Source: Deltaproteobacteria bacterium (GTDB taxonomy: Bacteria; Desulfobacterota; Syntrophorhabdia; Syntrophorhabdales; Syntrophorhabdaceae). From it: DNA of 64,000 nt. The stretch spans positions 46,719 through 110,718 of the forward strand of contig JAKPCK010000130.1 in the NCBI GenBank assembly GCA_029553295.1, read 5' to 3'. The notes beneath the pieces are model-generated. The model did no database searches, was not told the DNA's origin, and was given only the letters and a program-made list of their open reading frames with translations. Positions 17,069 to 26,297 of the stretch are shown here, piece after piece; positions within the stretch are counted from its first letter, which is position 1; every line of letters begins with the position of its first letter. Made by a program: the position numbers and the translations under genes.

Positions 17069-18409
17069 ATGGCGCTAACCGGGATACAGATTTTCAAACT
17101 TCTTCCAAAGACAAACTGCGGAGATTGTAAATATCCTACATGCCTTGCCTTTGCCATGGCCCTTGCTGCAGGCAAGGCAGAGCTTGATGCCTGCCCCCAT
17201 GTATCCCAAGATGCACGGGAACAGCTATCCGATGCCAGTGCCCCGCCCATAAGACAGTTGACCATTGGCACAGGTGATTATGAGGTAAGGGTAGGGGGTG
17301 AGACAGTCCTTTTCAGACATGAGAAGACCTTTTTCAATAAACCCGGTATCGCCATCATGATTGAAGATACCATGGACGATGGAGAGATAGAGAGGAGGTT
17401 TTCAACCCTTTCTCTTTATCAGTATGAACGTATTGGGATGACCTTGAGGCCTGAGATGGTAGCCCTTAAAAACAATGGTACCAGAGAAGGTTTTATAAGG
17501 CTTGTCCAGAAGGCCTGCACATATCCCTATGGTATTATTCTCATGTCTCATGTCCCCTCTGTGATGAAAGAGGCCCTTGATATATGCAGAGAAAAGAGGC
17601 CCTTGATATATGCGGCAGATAAAGAAAACTATGAGGAGTTTGGAAGGCTTGCCAAGGAATACAATTGCCCCCTAACTGTCTGCGGTAATGGTATAGAAGA
17701 GACCGCAGGGATTACAGAAAAGCTGATGAATATGGGCATAAAAGATATGGTTATAGACACATCTTCGAGGACGCTTAAAGATGCATTCCACGAACAGGTC
17801 ATTATAAGGAGATCAGCCCTTCTTAATAAATACAAACCCCTTGGTTTCCCTACCATAACCTTCCCCTCTGAGATGTCCGATGACATTATGAGGCAGACCC
17901 TGATTGCATCGGTAATGGTGGCTAAATATGCAGGCATCATAGTACTCGGTGATTTTCAGGGTGAGTCTATATTCCCCCTTCTCCTCCAGAGGCTAAATAT
18001 ATACACAGACCCCCAGAGACCCATGACCACCCAGGAAGGCATATATCCCATCAATAACCCTGATGAAAGCTCCCCTGTCCTTGTAACCTGCAACTTTTCT
18101 CTCACATATTTCATAGTAAGCGGTGAGATAGAGAATTCAAGGGTGCCGAGCTGGTTATGTGTTATGGACACCGAAGGTCTGTCTGTCATGACCGCATGGG
18201 CTGCAGGTAAATTTGTAGGCGATTTGGTAGGTGCATTTATAAAGAAATGCGGGATAGCAGATAGGATTTCCCACAGAAAGGTCATAATACCGGGTTATGC
18301 TGCCACAATCCTCGGGGATATGGAGGAGGAATTGCCGGGATGGGAGATTATGATAGGCCCAAGAGAGGCAGCCCATATACCGGCATACCTAAAGATGTGG
18401 AGGGTTTAA
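17069..18409 (+). CDS. acsC: Corrinoid/iron-sulfur protein large subunit (CODH/ACS gamma subunit)
   Basis: 446 residues from the start at 17069, the same length as the Moorella protein; AAGGGAG precedes that ATG. The frame also opens at 17018 without a ribosome site. The N-terminal 4Fe-4S cluster ligands are Cys17, Cys20, Cys25 and Cys42, the canonical spacing. The rest is the TIM barrel and B12-binding part. The protein carries the methyl group from methyl-tetrahydrofolate to acetyl-CoA synthase. acsE follows 44 bases later. The small subunit (acsD) and CODH/ACS catalytic genes are not in the window. Confidence 0.95.
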   Translation: MALTGIQIFKLLPKTNCGDCKYPTCLAFAMALAAGKAELDACPHVSQDAREQLSDASAPPIRQLTIGTGDYEVRVGGETVLFRHEKTFFNKPGIAIMIEDTMDDGEIERRFSTLSLYQYERIGMTLRPEMVALKNNGTREGFIRLVQKACTYPYGIILMSHVPSVMKEALDICREKRPLIYAADKENYEEFGRLAKEYNCPLTVCGNGIEETAGITEKLMNMGIKDMVIDTSSRTLKDAFHEQVIIRRSALLNKYKPLGFPTITFPSEMSDDIMRQTLIASVMVAKYAGIIVLGDFQGESIFPLLLQRLNIYTDPQRPMTTQEGIYPINNPDESSPVLVTCNFSLTYFIVSGEIENSRVPSWLCVMDTEGLSVMTAWAAGKFVGDLVGAFIKKCGIADRISHRKVIIPGYAATILGDMEEELPGWEIMIGPREAAHIPAYLKMWRV

Positions 18410-18453
18410 CCCTGAATTCCGAGACATCTAAGGCTAATGGGGGTAAGTAGGTT

Positions 18454-19332
18454 ATGCTGTTAATAGGTGAAAATCTCAATATAATGTCAAAAAGGATAGG
18501 CGAGGCAATCAGGCAAAAAGACCCTGAACCTATAAGGAAACTGGCAATTGCCGAGACAGAGGCAGGTATGGACATGCTCGATATCAACCTCGGACCCGCA
18601 AGAAAGGATGGGCCTGAGATTATGCAGTGGGTTGTCAAAACCGTCCAGGAAGTTACCGACCTGCCACTGAGCATAGATACAACAAATATAGAGGCAATGG
18701 AGGCAGGGTTGAGGGTACACAGGGGCAAGGCACTTATAAACTCCATCTCTGCAAGACCGGAGAGGATTGAGGCACTCATGCCCCTGGCAAAGAGGTTCAA
18801 TGCAGGTTTTATCGGCCTTACACTGGGCGCAGAAGGTATCCCAAGAGATGCCAATGAGAGGGGGCTACTGGCCGCCCAGATAATGGCAGAGGCAGCAGGC
18901 TATGGCATCCCTGAAGAGGACATATGGCTCGACCCCATAGTCCTGCCTGTCAACAGCCAGCAGATACAGATTCAGGGTTGCACAGAGTTTGTCATGATGC
19001 TCCCTGAGCTTGCACCCAACTCCAAATCAACATGCGGCATATCCAATGTATCCAATGGTGTGCCCGGTCACCTGCGGGGGATATTGAACAGGACTTACCT
19101 TATAATCCTCAAGAGATACGGCATGTTCTCTGCCATTGCAGATGCCTTTGATGGAGAATTAAGAGAGATAGCAAGGGGTAAAAGGCCTGGGCTCGAGTCA
19201 TTGATATACAGGGTCATGGATGGCCAAGAGATAGATACATCATCCCTTTCCATTGACGAGATTCACTATATAAAGACCACAAAGGTCCTCCTCGGACATA
19301 CCCTGTATTCTGATTCATGGCTTGAGATTTGA
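18454..19332 (+). CDS. acsE: Methyltetrahydrofolate:corrinoid/iron-sulfur protein methyltransferase
   Basis: 292-residue TIM-barrel protein of the pterin-binding (DHPS/MeTr) family. Seen: 'LIGENLNI' first strand, 'GMDMLDINLGPARKDG' and 'LPLSIDTTNIEAMEAGL', the pterin-binding strands, and 'STCGISNVSNGVP'. It transfers the methyl of 5-methyl-THF to the cobalt of AcsC, encoded just upstream. Moorella AcsE is about 262 residues; this one has roughly 30 extra residues at the C-terminus. GGGGGTAAG lies before the ATG. Confidence 0.93.
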   Translation: MLLIGENLNIMSKRIGEAIRQKDPEPIRKLAIAETEAGMDMLDINLGPARKDGPEIMQWVVKTVQEVTDLPLSIDTTNIEAMEAGLRVHRGKALINSISARPERIEALMPLAKRFNAGFIGLTLGAEGIPRDANERGLLAAQIMAEAAGYGIPEEDIWLDPIVLPVNSQQIQIQGCTEFVMMLPELAPNSKSTCGISNVSNGVPGHLRGILNRTYLIILKRYGMFSAIADAFDGELREIARGKRPGLESLIYRVMDGQEIDTSSLSIDEIHYIKTTKVLLGHTLYSDSWLEI

Positions 19333-19430
19333 TAGCCATTATGAATTTTCACTTTGAATTTCTCGTATTTTTCTAATAAAATAGACAATCTTTTTTTGTA
19401 TTGAAAAATCACTTAATAAGAGGGGTCTTT

Positions 19431-21191
19431 ATGCCTTACGATGCAACAAAGATGGCAGACTGGCAGATATCAGAGGCCGCAGAAAGACATATGAAACCCA
19501 TATCACAACTCCAGGAGGAGATGGGGCTGAAAAACGACGAGGTCCTCCCATATGGGAGGATAGCAAGGCTCGATTTCAAAAAAATACTGGATAGGCTTTC
19601 TTCAAGGCCTAATGGGAAATATATTGTAGTCACTGCAATAACACCGACACCCTTTGGGGAGGGGAAGACAACAACAACCATGGGGCTCCTGGAGGGTCTT
19701 GGAAAAAGGGGTAAAAACGCAGGGGGCGCCATAAGACAGCCATCAAGCGGCCCTACAATGAATATAAAAGGTAGCGCAGCAGGGGGCGGAAATGCCCAGG
19801 TCATACCCTTAACAGAGTTCTCCCTTGGCCTTACAGGTGACATATACAATATAATGAATGCCCATAACCTTGCCATGGTTGCCCTCACATCAAGGATGCA
19901 GCATGAGAGAAACTACAGTGACATAGATCTTCAAAAAAGGGGGTTAAGACGCCTTGACATAGACTCCAAGAATGTCCAGATGGGATGGGTTATTGACTTC
20001 TGTGCCCAGTCCCTCAGGAATATCATAATAGGCCTTGGCGGCAAGATGGACGGAATAACCATGCAGTCAAGGTTTGATATAGCTGTAAGTTCAGAGCTTA
20101 TGGCCATCCTCTCTATAGCAAGGGATCTGAAGGATTTAAGGGAGAGGATAGGCAGGATCACTGTTGCCTATGACAGGCAGGGCAAACCCATTACAACAGA
20201 AGACCTTGAGGTAGCGGGTGCCATGTGTGCATTCATGAGGGAGAGCATCAATCCCACCCTCCTCCAGACCATAGAGGGGCAGCCTGTATTTGTCCATGCA
20301 GGGCCCTTTGCCAACATTGCCCTGGGTCAGTCCTCTATTATAGCAGATAAGATAGGTCTAAAACTCTTTGACTACCACATTACTGAAAGTGGTTTTGCCG
20401 CAGACATAGGGTTTGAAAAGTTCTGTAATGTAAAGTGCAGGATAAGCGGTTTAAAACCCCATGTCGCTGTTATAACGACAACGATAAGGGCATTGAAGAT
20501 GCACGGAGGAGGGCCAAGGGTCGCCCCGGGTATACCCATACCCATGGAATACACAAAAGAAGACCTGAATCTCCTTGAAAAAGGCATACCCAATCTCCTC
20601 CATCACATAGAGATTGTTAAGATGTCTGGTGTCAGGCCTGTTGTATGTATAAACAGGTTCCAGTCTGACACCCCGGATGAGATAGGGCTTATAAAAAGAT
20701 ATGCAGAGGAAAAGGGCGCAAGGGTTGCCGTGTCTGACCACTGGCTCAAAGGTGGCGATGGTGCCCTGGAGCTTGCCGATGCTGTCATTGATGCATGTAA
20801 CGATGAGGTCAGGTTCAATTATCTCTATCCCGCAGACCTCCCCTTAATGGAAAGGGTAGAGACAATAGCAAAGAATATCTATAAGGCAGACGGTGTCCTG
20901 TGGAAACCGGAGGCTGAAGTCAAGGCAAGGGCCCTTGAGGCTGACCCTGAGAAGATGGATTATTATACTGTAATGGTTAAGACGCATCTAAGCCTATCCC
21001 ATGAGCCTGAATGGAAAGGTGTCCCCAGGGGCTGGACACTACCGGTGAGGGATGTCCTGATTTTTACTGGTGCCCAGTTTTTATGCCCTGTTACAGGCTC
21101 CATCAGCCTCATGCCAGGGACAAGTTCAGACCCTGCCTTTAGAAGAATAGACATAGACACAGACACAGGCAAGGTAAGGGGTCTATTTTAA
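19431..21191 (+). CDS. fhs: Formate-tetrahydrofolate ligase
   Basis: 586 residues from the ATG at 19431, which has AGAGGGG 5 bases upstream; the frame opens 30 bases earlier without such a site. P-loop '[16 protein letters not shown]' and '[17 protein letters not shown]' are diagnostic. Makes 10-formyl-THF from formate, THF and ATP, the second step of the Wood-Ljungdahl methyl branch; fits with acsC and acsE just upstream (69-base gap to the acsE frame, so possibly its own promoter). Slightly longer than typical (about 555-560). Confidence 0.96.
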   Translation: MPYDATKMADWQISEAAERHMKPISQLQEEMGLKNDEVLPYGRIARLDFKKILDRLSSRPNGKYIVVTAITPTPFGEGKTTTTMGLLEGLGKRGKNAGGAIRQPSSGPTMNIKGSAAGGGNAQVIPLTEFSLGLTGDIYNIMNAHNLAMVALTSRMQHERNYSDIDLQKRGLRRLDIDSKNVQMGWVIDFCAQSLRNIIIGLGGKMDGITMQSRFDIAVSSELMAILSIARDLKDLRERIGRITVAYDRQGKPITTEDLEVAGAMCAFMRESINPTLLQTIEGQPVFVHAGPFANIALGQSSIIADKIGLKLFDYHITESGFAADIGFEKFCNVKCRISGLKPHVAVITTTIRALKMHGGGPRVAPGIPIPMEYTKEDLNLLEKGIPNLLHHIEIVKMSGVRPVVCINRFQSDTPDEIGLIKRYAEEKGARVAVSDHWLKGGDGALELADAVIDACNDEVRFNYLYPADLPLMERVETIAKNIYKADGVLWKPEAEVKARALEADPEKMDYYTVMVKTHLSLSHEPEWKGVPRGWTLPVRDVLIFTGAQFLCPVTGSISLMPGTSSDPAFRRIDIDTDTGKVRGLF

Positions 21192-21211
21192 ACTTTTTAT
21201 ATCCTATGTCC

Positions 21212-21240
21212 TTGACAAAATAAAAGTTATTGTTTAATCT
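21212..21240 (+). promoter_or_regulatory. Promoter of the CAT tRNA gene
   Basis: TTGACA (21212-21217), 17-base spacer, TAATCT (21235-21240). Transcription would begin about 5 bases before the mature tRNA 5' end. Confidence 0.75.
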
Positions 21241-21251
21241 ATATCAAGTAC

Positions 21252-21327
21252 GGGCCCATAGCTCAGTTGGAAGAGCCACCGGCTCATAACCGGTAGGCCC
21301 CTGGTTCGAGCCCAGGTGGGCCCACCA
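21252..21327 (+). tRNA. tRNA with CAT anticodon (elongator Met, or Ile with lysidine)
   Basis: 76-base cloverleaf with encoded CCA. Acceptor GGGCCCA/TGGGCCC, anticodon stem ACCGG/CCGGT with loop CTCATAA (anticodon CAT), T arm 'CTGGTTCGAGCCCAG'. The paired G1-C72 excludes an initiator tRNA. Sequence alone does not let me separate elongator Met from the Ile tRNA modified by TilS. Confidence 0.92.
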
Positions 21328-21370
21328 ATTTTTTATGGAAAGATATTTGAAAAAAATAATCTTAAGTTCT

Positions 21371-21403
21371 AAAGGGGGTGTTCCTGAAGGGTTCACCCCC
21401 TTT
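21371..21403 (+). terminator. Hairpin between tRNA and the zinc-ribbon gene
   Basis: Arms AAAGGGGGTG (21371-21380) and CACCCCCTTT (21394-21403) pair perfectly over 10 bp around a 13-base loop. The 3' arm ends TTT but is followed by AAATTTA, so it is a weak terminator or a leader hairpin just before the next gene's ribosome site. Confidence 0.5.
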
Positions 21404-21423
21404 AAATTTATGGAGGGACAGCC

Positions 21424-22134
21424 TTGGAACAAGAGCTAAAGACTATCTACGAGGTTCAATTGATAGAGACAAAGATAATGGAGAGTGAAAAAAAGAGGGT
21501 ATTGGCACCAAAGAAGATCGAGGACATGAACAAGGAGCTTGAGGAGCTCAGGGCAAGGGCAGAAAAAGAAAAGGCAGTAATAGATGAACTGGAAAAGGAG
21601 AGGAGAAAAAAGGAAAAGGAGCTCGACTCAGAGAAGGACAAGATAAAAAAGATAGAGGCAAAGCTATACGATGTAAAAACAAACAAAGAATATCAGGCCC
21701 TCCTTAAAGAGATAGAGATGGCAAAAGAGGCCAATGACAGGACAGAGGAAGATATTATTGTCCTCATGGAGAGGGTAGAGGATCTTAAAAATGAGTATGC
21801 CACCCTGGCAGAGCATCTTAAAAAGCGAGAAAATGAGATTAAAAAAGAAAAAGAGATTATTGAAAAGGACCTTTTAAGCATAGATAAAACCCTGGCAGAA
21901 TTAAGGAAGGAAAAGGAGAACCTCTTGAGCATAGTAAGCGATGAGATAAAAAGGATATACGCAACCCTTATAGAAAAGAGAGGAGGTCTCGCAGTAGTTA
22001 ATGTAAAAAATGGTGTATGCCTCGGTTGTTATATGAATATACCACCTCAGCTTTTCATCGAGGTAACAAAAAACAATAGCCTTATTACCTGTCCGAGCTG
22101 CAACAGGATCTTCTACTACAGGGAAGATAACTGA
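21424..22134 (+). CDS. Coiled-coil protein with C-terminal C4 zinc ribbon
   Basis: 236 residues. Residues 1-190 are an almost continuous, highly charged antiparallel coiled coil. A zinc ribbon follows with Cys199-x2-Cys202 and Cys223-x2-Cys226 ('CLGCYMNI', 'ITCPSCNR'). It is of the widespread C4-type zinc-ribbon/CdsZ-like family, often next to rnpB or RNase H genes; its role is poorly defined. TTG start with GGAGGGA upstream. The next gene starts one base after its stop. Confidence 0.85.
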   Translation: MEQELKTIYEVQLIETKIMESEKKRVLAPKKIEDMNKELEELRARAEKEKAVIDELEKERRKKEKELDSEKDKIKKIEAKLYDVKTNKEYQALLKEIEMAKEANDRTEEDIIVLMERVEDLKNEYATLAEHLKKRENEIKKEKEIIEKDLLSIDKTLAELRKEKENLLSIVSDEIKRIYATLIEKRGGLAVVNVKNGVCLGCYMNIPPQLFIEVTKNNSLITCPSCNRIFYYREDN

Positions 22135-22135
22135 A

Positions 22136-22597
22136 TTGGAGTGGCACATCTATGTAGATGGTGCATCCTCAGGAAACCCTGGCGAGTCAGGGGCAGGCAT
22201 AGTCATCTTTGAAAAAGAAAAAGAGGTATCAAGACATAGCATCTATCTCGGCCAGATGACGAATAACATGGCCGAATATGAGGCCCTTATATTTGCCCTT
22301 CAAAAGGCCAAAGATGCATCTGTAAACCAGGTGAATATATATACAGACTCTCTGCTTGTTGCAAACCAGGTATCAGGGGTATACAAGACAAAGAATCCTG
22401 TTCTTAAGGGATATCTGGAAATTGTAAAAAAATTATCGAGAAATTTTAACCAGTTTAGCTTAAAATATATACCAAGGGAAAAGAATAGGATAGCCGATGG
22501 GCTTGCAAAGTCGGCTATTAAAAACAGGGGTAGACGGGTGGCCGCTCCGCATGGCGGGGAGGAAAGTCCGGGCATCAAAGGGCAGGATGGTCCCTAA
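22136..22597 (+). CDS. RNase HI family protein overlapping rnpB
   Basis: 153 residues. Active-site acids are Asp8 ('YVDGASSGNPG'), Glu47 ('NNMAEYEAL'), Asp71 ('YTDSLL') and Asp121 ('NRIADGLAK'), the archaeal/short RNase HI type, which cleaves the RNA of RNA-DNA hybrids. The fold ends at about residue 128. The last 23 or so residues are read from the 5' part of the RNase P RNA gene, and the stop lies about 70 bases inside it. TTG start, with one base between it and the preceding stop, so translation is probably coupled. Confidence 0.9.
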   Translation: MEWHIYVDGASSGNPGESGAGIVIFEKEKEVSRHSIYLGQMTNNMAEYEALIFALQKAKDASVNQVNIYTDSLLVANQVSGVYKTKNPVLKGYLEIVKKLSRNFNQFSLKYIPREKNRIADGLAKSAIKNRGRRVAAPHGGEESPGIKGQDGP

Positions 22598-22873
22598 CAG
22601 GGACTGGGGGAGACCCTAAGGAAAGTGCAACAGAAAATATACCGTCCCGTAATATACGGGATAAGGGTGAAATGGCGAGGTAAGAGCTCACCAGCCCTGT
22701 GGTGACACAGGGGCTTGGCAAACCCCATCCGATGCAAGGCCAAAAAGGGGTCGCACAATTGGTGCGAGGGGAGTGCCCATCCCTTAACCCGGGTAGGCCG
22801 CTTAAGACTCAGGGCAACCTGAATCTATAGAGAAATGGTCACCGAAAACAGAACCCGGCTTACAGTCTACCCC
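22527..22873 (+). ncRNA. rnpB: RNase P RNA, bacterial type A
   Basis: About 347 bases. P1 pairs GGGGTAGAC (22527-22535) with GTCTACCCC (22865-22873). Universally conserved blocks are present in order: 'GAGGAAAGTCCGGGC', 'ACAGAAAATATACCG', 'GGGTGAAATGGCGAGGTAAG' and 'ACAGAACCCGGCTTACAG'. It is the catalytic RNA that matures tRNA 5' ends. A T-rich tract (CTTTTGTTTTT, 22874-22884) follows the P1 stem and can act as the terminator. Its 5' end lies inside the RNase HI gene, so either a promoter lies within that gene or the RNA is processed from the mRNA. Confidence 0.96.
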
Positions 22874-22898
22874 CTTTTGTTTTTATTCAGGGTTTAAA

Positions 22899-24482
22899 AT
22901 GTTCAATAGGCTAAAAAAGATAGATGATAGGTATCTTATATTTATTTTAATCTCTACTTGTGCTGTTCTTTTTTTTATAAACCTCTCATCAAGGGACTTC
23001 TGGGCACCGGACGAGGGTGATTTTGCCCAGATTGTAAAAGAGTTAAAGACAGATTTTATTGTACCCCACCTCAACAATATCCCATACGGTGAAAAACCGC
23101 CTTTATTCTACTATCTCGCATATCTTTTCAAGGGGCTTTTTTTCTTTTTCAGGGATGAGGTCTCTTTAAGGCTCGTTTCAGGGGTGGCAGCCCTTATTTT
23201 TGTATTGTCCTTTTTTCTGACCATCAAAAGACATGGAGATAAGGCACATGGCCTCCTCTCCTGCCTCATATTGGTCACCTCCCCGCTTTTTTACTGGCAG
23301 GCTAGGTATCTTCAGGTGGATATGTTATTCTCTGTCTTTGTCTGTCTATCCCTTCTTTTTTTCTATTGGTATCTAAAAAACTCAGGAACAGCTTTTTATT
23401 ATCTCTTTTTTATATCCCTGGGCCTTGCATTTATGACCAAAGGGCCTCTTGGCCTTGCCCTTGTATGCCCTGTTATTATAATGACTCTAATCTTTGAAAG
23501 AGACCTGAGTGCAATCAAGACAATACACACTATATCTGGCTTTTTTTTATTTCTTGCTATTATACTGCCCTGGTATATCATTATATACCTCAGAGAGGGG
23601 CTCCCTTTTTTGTATGAAAACATAATACGGCAGAATATCTTAAGATTTTTTGATGCCTGGAGCCATAACAGACCCTTTTATTACTATTTCACCACCCTGC
23701 CCCTTGATTTCTTTCCCTGGAGTCTATTTTTGCCCCTCGGTCTATACTATGCCTTTAAAAACTTAAAACAGGATAGCCTCATGAGGTTTTTCCTCATATG
23801 GTTTGTATGGATGTTTGTCTTTCTTTCCATGTCATCGGGCAAGATAAGTAAATATATGCTCCCTGCCTTGCCTGCCTGTGCATTTATGGTGGCTTCAGCC
23901 ATAAAAAAGGAGGATAACCTCTATAATAAGCTGGTATCCATATTTATCTCTGTGGTTTTTCTGGCATTGGGAGGCCTTTTGTTCATATTCAGGAAAGAGG
24001 TCTATGCTGAATTTTCAGGCGTGAGGGCATCCCTCGGTGGTCTATGTATATTAATCTCCCTTACCATGCTTTTTTTCATAAAAACAAAAAGAATGATTTA
24101 CAGTTACCTTGTTCTCATGGCAGGGGTAATAATCGTATATTTCATAGCCAATATAGCTGTCTATGAAAAGGTCAACATATATAAATCGCCAAGGCCCATA
24201 TCAGAGAAAATAAAATCCCTTACCGCCTTCAATATACCCTGGGTTTACTATGGCAGTATAAGGGGTGTTTATGTATACTATGCAGACAGGTTTGCAACTC
24301 ATATCAATGAGCACGATACAGAGGGGCTTAAAACATTTAAAGATAAAAATAGGGAATTCTTCGTCCTAACCAGAAAAAGGGATTTAGATGAGGCAGAAAA
24401 GACACTGGGCGGTGCCACGGTAATATACGAACAGAGGATAGGGGATACCCCGATGGTTATCCTCCATTATAAGGGACAGTAG
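22899..24482 (+). CDS. GT39/ArnT-like membrane glycosyltransferase (copy 1)
   Basis: 527 residues with about 11-12 hydrophobic segments. The N-terminal loop 'FWAPDEGDFAQI' carries the Asp-Glu pair of the PMT/ArnT family, followed by 'YGEKPPLFYYLAYLFKG' and 'MTKGPLGLAL', which are typical of ArnT/GT39 proteins. These enzymes move a sugar from a polyprenyl phosphate to lipid A, protein or glycan in the periplasm. A second family member follows directly. Acceptor unknown; lipid A modification is one possibility given the LPS genes elsewhere in the window. Confidence 0.85.
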   Translation: MFNRLKKIDDRYLIFILISTCAVLFFINLSSRDFWAPDEGDFAQIVKELKTDFIVPHLNNIPYGEKPPLFYYLAYLFKGLFFFFRDEVSLRLVSGVAALIFVLSFFLTIKRHGDKAHGLLSCLILVTSPLFYWQARYLQVDMLFSVFVCLSLLFFYWYLKNSGTAFYYLFFISLGLAFMTKGPLGLALVCPVIIMTLIFERDLSAIKTIHTISGFFLFLAIILPWYIIIYLREGLPFLYENIIRQNILRFFDAWSHNRPFYYYFTTLPLDFFPWSLFLPLGLYYAFKNLKQDSLMRFFLIWFVWMFVFLSMSSGKISKYMLPALPACAFMVASAIKKEDNLYNKLVSIFISVVFLALGGLLFIFRKEVYAEFSGVRASLGGLCILISLTMLFFIKTKRMIYSYLVLMAGVIIVYFIANIAVYEKVNIYKSPRPISEKIKSLTAFNIPWVYYGSIRGVYVYYADRFATHINEHDTEGLKTFKDKNREFFVLTRKRDLDEAEKTLGGATVIYEQRIGDTPMVILHYKGQ

Positions 24483-24514
24483 ATATTGAGACACTGTATA
24501 TACAGCATTGAAAG

Positions 24515-26158
24515 ATGCATAGGCCTATGGATAAAAGACACCTTCTAATTATAATCCTTATGTCATGGATGTTTTTTTTCTCTGGTCTCGGGGGGTATTC
24601 CCTCAAAAAACCTGACGAGGGCAGATATGCAGAGATACCCAGGGAGATGATAGAACTCAATGATTATGTCGTCCCCCATCTGAACTATGTGAGATACTTT
24701 GAAAAACCACCCCTCTACTACTGGGCTGTAGTAGTCTCATATAAAATATTCGGTATCCACGAGTGGTCTTTCCGCATACCCTGTGCCCTGTCTGCCTTTT
24801 TATGTGTGGTATTGCTGTATCTATTTACGAGGAGGTGGTTCAATGACAGGGTTGCCTTCTGTTCTTCCCTTATCCTTACCTCATCTTTTGGCTTTTTCTC
24901 CATGGCCAGGATAGTGACCCTTGATATGTTTTTCACCCTTTGGCTTTCCTGTTGTTTATTTTTCTTTTATGGATATTACAGAGACAAAAGGCCTTTCTTT
25001 ATATATCTATTTTATGTATGTCTTGCCATGGCAACGCTGACCAAGGGCATAGTTGCCATTGTTCTGCTGGGGATAACTATCTTTATATTCCTTATCACAG
25101 AAAAGAGGATGGACTTTTTAAGGGAGATGAAGCCTGTTAGGGGTATGGCTATTTTTCTTGCCCTGACACTACCCTGGTTTGTCACCATCTCTTTGAAAGA
25201 AAAGGAGTTTTTCTATTTTTTCTTCATCGACCAGCATTTTTTAAGATTTTTCACATCAAAACACAAGCGGACAGGGAATATCCTGTATTTTTTTCCAGTA
25301 TTAATCGGTGGGCTTTTTCCGTGGTCTTTTTTTATACCAAGGGCAATAGCAAGTCTATGGAGGACAAGCCATATCAGGCTTTTTCTTATATGGTCCTGTG
25401 TGGTCTTTACTTTTTTCAGTGTATCAGGCTCAAAGCTGCCGCCTTATATACTCCCCATCTTTCCATCTATTGCCTTAATATTGGGCGCATTATTCGGTGA
25501 AAAGGATATATCAAAGATTAACAAAAAATGGGAGGTATTCCCTTACCTTCTCATCTTTGGTGCCATCGTAGCCATCCCTTTCCTTTATAATACTGAAATA
25601 TTCTTAAGATGGGCAGAAGAGATCTCAGACGAGGCACCCCATATCCTCGGCGAACTAAAGATATTTTTCATTATAGTGGCGGCGGCATCCTTAATAGTCT
25701 TATTTTTTCTTTTAATCTCAATAAGGTCAATAACATACAGGGCTATTTTTTTTCTTTTAACCTTCTTTTCCTTTGTTTTCATATGCAATCTCTTGGTCCA
25801 TACAGGTATCATAGACAGGCTTAATACAACGAAAGAACTTGCCCTTGCCTTGAATGAGAAAAGATCAGAAGATGACCTTATTGTAAACTACGGTTCCTAT
25901 GACCAGACCCTTACCTTTTATGTAAAAAAAAGGATTATCATTGTTAACTACAAAGGCGAGCTTGATATGGGTGCAAAATACGAAGATGCAAAGGGATATT
26001 TTATAGACGAAGATGAATTCTTAAGGATAGCCCGATCTAATAAGAGGGCATTCTTTGTTGTAAAAGAGAAGAAACTTGCCTATGTAAAGGAAAGGCTCTT
26101 TAAAGGCCTGAAACTTATCACATGCAAAAACGATAGGTGTATCTATACAAACCATTAG
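24515..26158 (+). CDS. GT39/ArnT-like membrane glycosyltransferase (copy 2)
   Basis: 547 residues, paralogue of the preceding gene with the same layout: 'SLKKPDEGRYAEIPREM' (catalytic Asp-Glu loop), 'YFEKPPLYYWAVVVSYKIFG', 'ATLTKGIVAIVL', then repeated membrane helices and a soluble C-terminal domain. The ATG at 24527 is an equally possible start; neither has a strong ribosome site. Two tandem ArnT-like enzymes suggest two sugar or acceptor specificities. Confidence 0.85.
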   Translation: MHRPMDKRHLLIIILMSWMFFFSGLGGYSLKKPDEGRYAEIPREMIELNDYVVPHLNYVRYFEKPPLYYWAVVVSYKIFGIHEWSFRIPCALSAFLCVVLLYLFTRRWFNDRVAFCSSLILTSSFGFFSMARIVTLDMFFTLWLSCCLFFFYGYYRDKRPFFIYLFYVCLAMATLTKGIVAIVLLGITIFIFLITEKRMDFLREMKPVRGMAIFLALTLPWFVTISLKEKEFFYFFFIDQHFLRFFTSKHKRTGNILYFFPVLIGGLFPWSFFIPRAIASLWRTSHIRLFLIWSCVVFTFFSVSGSKLPPYILPIFPSIALILGALFGEKDISKINKKWEVFPYLLIFGAIVAIPFLYNTEIFLRWAEEISDEAPHILGELKIFFIIVAAASLIVLFFLLISIRSITYRAIFFLLTFFSFVFICNLLVHTGIIDRLNTTKELALALNEKRSEDDLIVNYGSYDQTLTFYVKKRIIIVNYKGELDMGAKYEDAKGYFIDEDEFLRIARSNKRAFFVVKEKKLAYVKERLFKGLKLITCKNDRCIYTNH

Positions 26159-26242
26159 CCTGGGATCTTTAGCTGCGTTTTTGAATTAAGACCTTGCAAG
26201 ACCATAAAGAGGTCACTATTTGTATTTTATTTCACAAATTAT

Positions 26243-26275
26243 TTGACATACGTTGCATTATTTCATAAAGTATGT
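26243..26275 (+). promoter_or_regulatory. Promoter candidate with flanking inverted repeat before the GNAT gene
   Basis: TTGACA at 26243-26248; a weak -10 (TAAAGT) lies 17 bases on. ACATAC (26246-26251) and GTATGT (26270-26275) form an inverted repeat spanning the promoter, as an operator would. It lies just upstream of the ATG at 26298. Confidence 0.4.
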
Positions 26276-26297
26276 TAAAAAAATAACAAATAGCAGC

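Noticed and set aside
21244..21432. Open frame of 62 codons on the minus strand over the CAT tRNA
   Set aside because: It is the antisense reading of the tRNA ('GSNQGPTGYEPVALPTELW' is a familiar artefact of tRNA genes).
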